64,000 bases of DNA from Lasioglossum baleicum (lineage: Eukaryota > Arthropoda > Insecta > Hymenoptera > Halictidae). Positions within the stretch are counted from its first letter, which is position 1. Each line of letters begins with the position of its first letter. The stretch is from assembly GCF_051020765.1 (NCBI RefSeq), contig NC_134933.1, positions 15,411,461-15,475,460 on the forward strand, written 5' to 3'. The notes under the pieces were generated by a model. It ran no database searches. It saw only the letters and a program-made list of their open reading frames with translations, and was not told the DNA's origin. The translations under genes and the position numbers were made by a program. Shown piece after piece: positions 57,085 to 64,000 of this stretch.

Positions 57085-59935
57085 GTGAAACGACGGTCGA
57101 ATACTAAGATTGATTTCCTTGTACAGCGCAGTTGCGCAAGCGACTTGCGAGATACATGGAATTTCCAAATCGCACGGCGCGCGTCGCGGCGCCAACGCCC
57201 GGTCTGTTTCTACTTTCTACTAGCGAACGATGATAGAAATCGATGATAGAAACGGCTTAATTCCGCGGTCATCGGTTGCATTTTTTAACAAAATTTTTTT
57301 TCGGAAAGGTGAAGGTACGTGTCCATCTGAGAGTAAAGCTATCGCGAGTTACTCTCGAGAGTCAAATTGGTTAGTGTACACGGTATTGAGAATACTAGCG
57401 AAGAGATGCTCGAAAAACTCTCGGAGAGAGAACCATTCGTATAGCTGAGAGTCTTCTAGTTAGTTTTCTCTGCCATTATATACATATATTTATTCCATAT
57501 ACATAAGTCGAATAATAGGAGGGGGAGTATGGTCTGACGCAGAAATCAGAGAATCTTCAATTTGAAAATATTTATACATCAAAACCGATTTTTCAATTTT
57601 TATTACAAAATTAAGTAACCAAATTATTATTTGTTTGTGCAATATGCTCATTGGTTAGATCCGACCGCAATAACTATCAATGATTTAGTCCAGCATTTTC
57701 TCTCTTTTTGGAATATTTCGTTTTTCTTATTAAGTACATTGCAACAATTTGCAGCAGACTTTGGCGCGTCCATTCTGTTCTGAAATTCGTACGAAATACA
57801 AACGGCCACATACCCGAGAGCACTTTCCGAGAATTCACCCTGTTCTTGTCAATCTCCGAGAGCAAAAAATTTCCACGGAATTAAGTCGGACTATTGTCGT
57901 TCAACTGAATATGCAAACCCGAAGATAATTTAATATTTTAACAAATAAGTATCTTATCTTCACCTGTCCGAGCAAACGATAATAGTGGGTTATTTCTCTG
58001 TCGACGATCGCGAATAGTGTCTCTGTTTCGATAGCTTTTCTTGTGAAAATACAAAGCGTTCGCGCGAGCTAATCCACCCCGTACGCTAACCACTTTGCGC
58101 ATTGACTAACACATGACCCGCATACGGGTCGAGCAACTATTTGCCTAGATTTAAACACTAATTACCATGTCACCGCGTTGAACGTGCCAAATCTGGTTGG
58201 CTTCTCTACAGTTCCCCATAGTCAGGTTAAATAAACTGCTAGGATCCTTTGATATGTTGAGATTACCGGTGCGGTAACTAACGCGTCAAGTAATTCGAAA
58301 CGGAATCGCAAACGGCAGCACGTTACCCAAATTTTAACCGCTTCGTGGATACTGCAACTACCTTAGTTAGGACGCAGAGTTTAGATAATCGTACATCGTA
58401 GCCAGTGTATCGCGGGTGTTGATTTCGGAAAGTAGACCACTGGATATCGCGCGTTAATGATCTTGCTCAAATGAGTCAACTGCGACGCGACGCGCGATCC
58501 ATTTAATTCAGCCAACGGCTGGCGTTACGATGATTCGCGGATTTCAGCTTCGTCTCAAAACAAAGATTCGGCGATTCGACGATAAGCAGAGAGTGCAAAG
58601 ATCAGGTTACATTTCCCGCGCCGCGGCTGAAAACAAAATCAAAAGCCGAAGCCGAAGCCGAAGCCGAAGCCGAAGCCGAAGCCGAAGCCGAAGCCGAAGC
58701 CGAAGCCGAAGCCGAAGCTGAAGCCAAAGCCTCGGCGAAAGTAGGAGCGGCTAGCGATCGGCGCGAGACGTTAGCCATTTAGTAGTTGGGCGCTAAGGCC
58801 GAGGAGTGGCAACGACAATTGTTCGCCAGCATTTTCGAAACGCATCAGTGTGTAAATGCAAATGGTGGACAGACGTCATTGAGTGTCGCGCATGCGTAGC
58901 CGCTATCGCTAGCGATGCGGTACTGTAATCGAGCAGCAAGCCGCGAGAGACTGGCTCGAGTCGTAGATTTCTAACACCATCGATGGATACGACTGTCCAG
59001 GCAAGAGAGGTCGCTTTCCAGAACGTAGCGAGCAAACGAAACGACTACACGCCTCGCAAGGCTCCCGCGCACCTTTCAACCGGTCGCATCACTGCAAACC
59101 AGCGAGGCAGGTACTGTTCCACTTCTCTTTCTATTTGCGTGCAAGATCGACCAGCGTTTCGGAGAGAGTGCTTGGTGAAACAAGTGTTTGCCGCGCGTCA
59201 TTCTCGTCACCGATCATCGTCATCGATCATCGGTATTATGTAGTATGTAGCCAAGAGAGATCCAAGTCGAGGTTAGACGAGGCGAGGCGAGGCGAGTAGA
59301 CGTTAGCCAGGCCCGGAGCTGAAGAAAGTCGAATGCCACGAAGCGACCTCGATTCTACAAGTCGCGGTGTGCCGGACGGTGGTCCGTGCTCGCTTCGGCT
59401 CAGTACCAACTCTATGACGCACAAGACTGCGATGCAAACGCACCGGCTGTGTGCATTTTTGGCTACGCACGCATACAACCGGTTCCGCGATAGCTGCAAA
59501 CTCTCAGCTCTCAGCTCCCTTGATGTCATCGCGAGCCAGGAATCGCGGCGCGGCTCGGCGTATATCAGCCGCGATTCCCCCTAACGTGGCGGAAGGAACG
59601 CGGCTAGCGAGCCGGTTGCATCTTATTTGTTCTTATCGATTGTTTTTCTTTTTGTTTTTCGTTTTTTTTCCAAATCAGCGATACACGCAGCTGTCCGTGA
59701 CTTTCGTGCGGTAGGTTCGTGTGCATCGGCGTAGTCTTTCGATGGTGCGACCGCAAGTTCCGGCCAGCCGAGGCGGGAAGTTTGAAAAGATTAGGTTGAT
59801 AGGATGAAGTCGCGTCTACTTTGCGAGACCACGGTGTTCTTCTTCGTTATAGGTCGCCGAGACTAGCTTTACCTGAATGCATCGTACTCTCGGGGCGATC
59901 GAAACAACGTTCGAGGTTCGGAAGCAGTGTTGAAG
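57085..59935. other. Interval between FAR and the IkB-like gene
   Basis: No coding exon is supported. A possible TIR element spans about 57256-57885 (CTTAATTCCGCGG at the left, inverted CTTAATTCCGTGG at the right), with weak interior pairing and no clear target duplication. A GCCGAA tandem tract lies at 58645-58728 and GAGGC units near 59279-59296. The last 600 bp are CpG-rich and likely promoter and 5' UTR of the next gene; I found no convincing kB site. Confidence 0.4.
58645..58728. repeat. (GCCGAA)n minisatellite
   Basis: About 12 perfect hexamers, then degenerate units. One frame reads as an Arg-Ser dipeptide run, which could be mistaken for an SR protein; there is no other support for coding. 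Confidence 0.95.
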
Positions 59936-62900
59936 ATGGCGAACACGAGCGCGCTGCCAAGAAACTCGGCCGGGCCTCGCTCGTCGAATAATTTCGACGG
60001 CATCATCGAGAGGATCGACAACCTCCGGCTCTCGTGCGAGATTGGCCAAAAGATCGGCTCCGCGGATCGCGGGGAATCGACAAGATCCGATCGCCAGAAG
60101 AAATGGAACATAACTTTGGACAACGAGAACGACAACGATCGCAGCGACAGAAACGAAGACGACAATGGCAACGAGAATGGCAAACAGGAGGACGCGGATC
60201 GTACCGATCGGTTGATAGCCCGCGGACCGATGAAGTCGCAGGTTGTGCTAAGGTCCAGAGACAATCCTTACGACTGGGCATACAATGTGCAGCAGATTCA
60301 ACAACCGGCGAGAACAAACGAAACGTATCTTCTCGATTACGAACAGACCGCGTGTCTCGATCAGCTGCAGGCCAACGTTCGATCGCTATTCTACCACTTG
60401 AACGAGATCGAAAACGAAGAATGCTCGGGAATCCAAGATGCGAGCGCGCAGGTGAGTCTTTCATACGTTTCACCTTGCTTCACCTGAAAGCGGTGTCGCG
60501 TTTTGATCGTGCTTATCGTTCGGTCCGTTCACCGATTGATCCGCATAGTTCTATTTCAGTTTGGCTTCGATTTAGCTTGCGATGGAGACGACGATACCGC
60601 GCTGTTGGAGAAGGTGTTGCGAGGCGATCTCCAATCAGCCCAATACTGTCCCAGCATCGACAATCCCGCAACGACGACCACCGCTGCGGCGTCACGCCAC
60701 GACTCTCCTGTGATCTCGAGCTCGGAGTGCCAACACCCGAATTACGTGTCCTGCGCGGAATGCCCGTGGATGCAAAAGAAATCGAATCATTTGCAGAGCC
60801 CGCTCGGTTCTCCCGTGGTAAGTAGTAAGCAGTACGCGACGCGATCGCGAATCTCAATTCCGGTTTTGTCGCATCCCGTCCCGTTAGATACATACTAGTT
60901 TCCGCGGATGAAAAGAGACCGGAGGCTGCATCGATCCTGCTGAACTTTGTGTTCTCCGATAAAGGAGATAAACTTCTGCTCGACTAGAGTCCGCGTGCGA
61001 ATCATACCTACCAAGAAACACATTTGTCCTCGCGTAAAAGTTCGAGGCACGGCGATTACACGCTGTCGTAGCTATTCCTCCTGAATGCTCGTTTGTCACG
61101 AATCACGAAACTTCGCAGACCGCTGCCGCCACGACGTGCCACAGGACTCCTCAGCTCTCTCTCGATGAACAAAACACCTACTCGCTCTCACCATGCTCTT
61201 CCATCTCCCCGTACTCCTCGCCGTCGATCCAGTCCTACGGAGAAGCCTACAGCCCCAACGGTTCCAACTACAGGCCTAGTTCCCGGATGGTCAATGGAAT
61301 TCTTGGCTCCAGCATCGAGGAAGTGTTGGGCGACGAGTTGGACAACTTTTCCTTCTGGAACGACAGTTTCAAGCCTCTCGAGGAGAACTGCAATATTCCG
61401 GACAGCGTTAAGTCCCTCGATGACGCGCCGAATTGCGACACCATCGACAACAACGAGCTGCAGCTGGTCGAGGAAGTGCTGAGAATCAGGCCCCAGAAGA
61501 TCGCTGATGTTTCTCGTAACGCTAACCCCGACCCGATCCATATCCAGGTCCCGAACCCGTATCAAACCAATTCGGACGCTCCCAGTACGTCCGAGTACAG
61601 AATACCCCATAACGATGACTCGATTGCCAGGACCGATTACCAAATAGACGTCGCAGTTCCCAACTACGCGACCGAGGAGAACAAATCTGTTCACAGCGAC
61701 GCTACCAACGGCTATCACAACGGATCGACGGAACCGGAGTTTCCCAGCATTCCGCAATCGTTCGTTACCAATCCCGTTCGGCCTGTCGCGAATGGCGTGA
61801 ACAACATGAAGAACGTGAACGACATGAACAACTTGAACAGCGTGAGCGGTATTGCAGCGCAACTTCTATTTTCCGAACGCCAGCGTAGGCAAAGCGTCGG
61901 CGAATTTCAAACGCCGAAATTCACGAACAATCGGGACGATCTGCAAATACCGAAAACAGTCGCCTGCTTCGAGAGCTCGGCGAGACCTTCTATGCGACGG
62001 TGAGTAGGGTAACTGCACCAGTGAATAAAGGGGCACCAGTAAATGAACGCTTTTGTATATTTCAACAAATTTTAAGTTGCACGGCATACTAGCGATAATG
62101 ACTTTCGGGCCAATTGAATATATGACTCTTTTTCGTAGCTGTATTCCTATTGGTACAATAGAAAGACTGTAATAAGAATATATTGGTACTAGAATATATA
62201 GTGTTCACATTGACTGGTATTTTTTATATTTTTTATTTAACGTTTAATAATGAAAAATAATAATAATTTCATTTTATTTGTGTTCATTTTTATTTTTGAC
62301 AAATGAAGTATAGGGAGCCATTTGGCATATATGAGATTGCTTTAATTCACATATTTTTTAAAAATAAAATATATCTTCCTGAACAATTTCAATTTTCAAT
62401 TTCGCTGGTAGGGAAAATCAACGAGTAAAAGGAGATCTTTCTATTTCGTTTCTACAGCAACATTATACCGTGGCCGTTGTTGAAGTTGCCGTTGGTAAAG
62501 GCCAGCGAGAGGCTGAAGGATGCCGTGGATCCGAAGGAAGTGGAACGCGCTATGCGATGCTTGCTCAAGTGGTCCCCGGAGGAAATAGCGAAGCGAGACG
62601 AGGACGGCTACACGTGAGTAAAGTAAACGGAACGACATTATTTCAGACGGATTTCTAACTCGTGTCGTACGCTTTGCTGCTCGTTCCTCGGGACAGAACT
62701 CTGATGTGTTTGGTGGGGAATCCGGAGGAGATCGGGAAGAAACTCGCCTACTTGGCGCCGCTGGTCGAGCGCACTCCGAGAGACGTGCTCTCCTACACCA
62801 ACAATCGCGACGAGGACGCGCTTTACTTGGCAGCTTTGAACTGTCCGCAATATGCGTTCGTCGCCGGATACTTGGCCGCCACGATGTTAGACAAGGGCAT

Positions 62901-63957
62901 CGACGTTAGCCAAAAACTGTACAACACCCGCGTACGTTCGCCATCTTTTTCCAACCCCTGAAACTCCTCCGAGTCAGATGTTGTGCACCCGCAAATGTCT
63001 GGTTCCTTTCTCTTTTTATCGAGAATTGGCTTTGGATAGGCTCCGATCCAAAATCAAAAGTTCAAGTTTCTAAATAGAAACCTCCCCGGGACTTGTGCAA
63101 TCTAATATCACACTTACAGTCACACGTCGTTAACGTTTGTCCCGTCGGGGTTCCTTGCAGGGTAACACGCTGATCCACCTGGTAGCGGGGCAAGGAGACT
63201 CCCACGCGGAAATCATGGCCGACTTGCTGGTGCTGAGAACGAAGCAAGGGAACAGGGTGTTCGATCTGTCGAAGCGCAACTATGACGGTTAGAGTCTTAG
63301 CACGGTTATCCTCAGCGTTCGTTCCTCGAGACGATCGCGAGCAACTGTTATCTCGACAGACATCAGCGTGTGGAGTAGAAACGCACGGTCGAGGAACGAT
63401 CGCTGTGCTTCGAATTGTCGGAAGTTCTAGTTCATTGAACGAACTATTTGCGCTTCTTTTTCGCAGGGAAAACGGCTCTGCACGTGGCGATCGAATCCCA
63501 CGAGCCCTTGACGAAAGGTGTCTCGTCCGTGGCCACGGTGAAGCTGCTACTCGAGTGCGGCGCCGACCCCAGAGTCCCAGAACGAAAAAGCGGGGACAGC
63601 GCGTTGCATATGGCAGTCTCTTTAACCACGGATCCTGCGTTGGTCAAGGTATCTACCGAGCGAACAATTGTTTCGAGTGAACGTCCAGGTTTTGAACAGT
63701 GTCGCGGTGCGTTCGGTTCATAGGTGTTGTTGGAGAAGCACGGCGCCGACCTAGTGAACACGGTCAACTACAATAACGACACTCCTCTGCACGCTGCAGC
63801 CACCGTTTCGAACAACGTCCCCGTGGAAAGGCAACGAGAATTGTTCTGGCTGCTGATCCAGGCCGGTGGCCACACCACTATGTCGAATCGGCAGGGTAAA
63901 GTGCCGTTGGAGCTCGTCACGCCGGAGAGGAAAAGCGTGATCAAAAAAGTGATATAG
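59936..63957 (+). CDS. Atypical IkB-like ankyrin-repeat protein (BCL3/IkB-zeta type)
   Basis: Eight exons join in phase: 59936-60451, 60560-60817, 61119-61999, 62458-62613, 62697-62931, 63161-63287, 63467-63648, 63724-63957, giving 862 residues. The last 260 residues hold ankyrin repeats: DEDGYTTLMCLVG, NNRDEDALYLAALNC, GNTLIHLVAGQGD, NYDGKTALHVAIES, SGDSALHMAVS, NNDTPLHAAATV and a last RQGKVPLELV. RNYDGKTALHVA and the order of repeats are closest to nuclear IkB proteins (BCL3, NFKBIZ), which bind NF-kB dimers and tune transcription; Drosophila Charon is a possible orthologue. The first 600 residues are unusual: acidic and Asn/Asp-rich, Ser/Tyr-rich (SPYSSPSIQSYGEAYSP), with an Asn/Met-rich stretch. 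There is no Rel homology domain, which argues against Relish, and I see no DSGxxS degron, unlike cytoplasmic IkB such as Cactus. Confidence 0.85.
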
Positions 63958-64000
63958 TACAAACGGTTGTGATGCGTCCCGGGATATACTTCCGAATAAT

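Noticed and set aside
58530..58721. SR-repeat peptide (RSRSRS)
   Set aside because: It is a translation of the GCCGAA minisatellite and no exon structure surrounds it.

Overview
The window is eukaryotic nuclear DNA. Genes are split by short GT-AG introns, coding exons make up a small part of the sequence, and the intergenic and intronic DNA is rich in CpG, microsatellites and small inverted-repeat transposons. Protein similarities are all to animals and mostly to insects (vanin-like pantetheinase, fatty acyl-CoA reductase, Syt7, a Relish-pathway type IkB-like ankyrin protein). The compact genes and the dense (CT)n and (GTTC)n tracts suggest a hymenopteran such as a bee or ant. That taxon is an inference; no search was run.

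Layout. 0.3-6.7 kb holds three minus-strand genes in a row: MED11 (mediator subunit), a divergent mitochondrial Rieske iron-sulfur protein, and a vanin-like GPI-anchored amidohydrolase. 6.7-18 kb has no gene I can support. It carries at least five small DNA transposons, including a MITE nested in a hAT-type MITE. 18.0-38.8 kb is Synaptotagmin 7 on the plus strand: eight coding exons, a 13.4-kb first intron, and a phase-compatible alternative first exon at 28.6 kb. 38.8-44.4 kb is non-coding, possibly partly Syt7 3' UTR, and full of simple repeats. 44.4-48.4 kb is DNAI7/CASC1, an axonemal dynein-associated protein, on the minus strand in 14 exons, followed by a doubtful small gene at 48.6-49.0 kb. 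49.1-50.4 kb is a transposon cluster: a MITE with a perfect 8-bp target duplication, a broken PIF/Harbinger transposase, and a Ty3/gypsy integrase tail. 51.2-57.0 kb is a fatty acyl-CoA reductase (10 exons, plus strand), with hairpin-forming elements in four of its introns. 59.9-64.0 kb is an atypical (BCL3/IkB-zeta-like) ankyrin protein, complete in 8 exons.

The genes do not form one pathway. MED11 is general transcription, Rieske is respiratory complex III, vanin is pantetheine/CoA turnover, Syt7 is calcium-triggered exocytosis, DNAI7 is cilia and sperm flagella, FAR is cuticular wax or pheromone alcohols, and the IkB-like protein is NF-kB control. All exon chains listed were joined by hand, with splice sites and codon phase checked.

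I found no clearly new biological system. The items most worth following are the divergent Rieske paralogue, the Syt7 alternative start and possible truncated isoform, the same-site nested hAT MITEs, and the crowd of palindromic elements in FAR introns.
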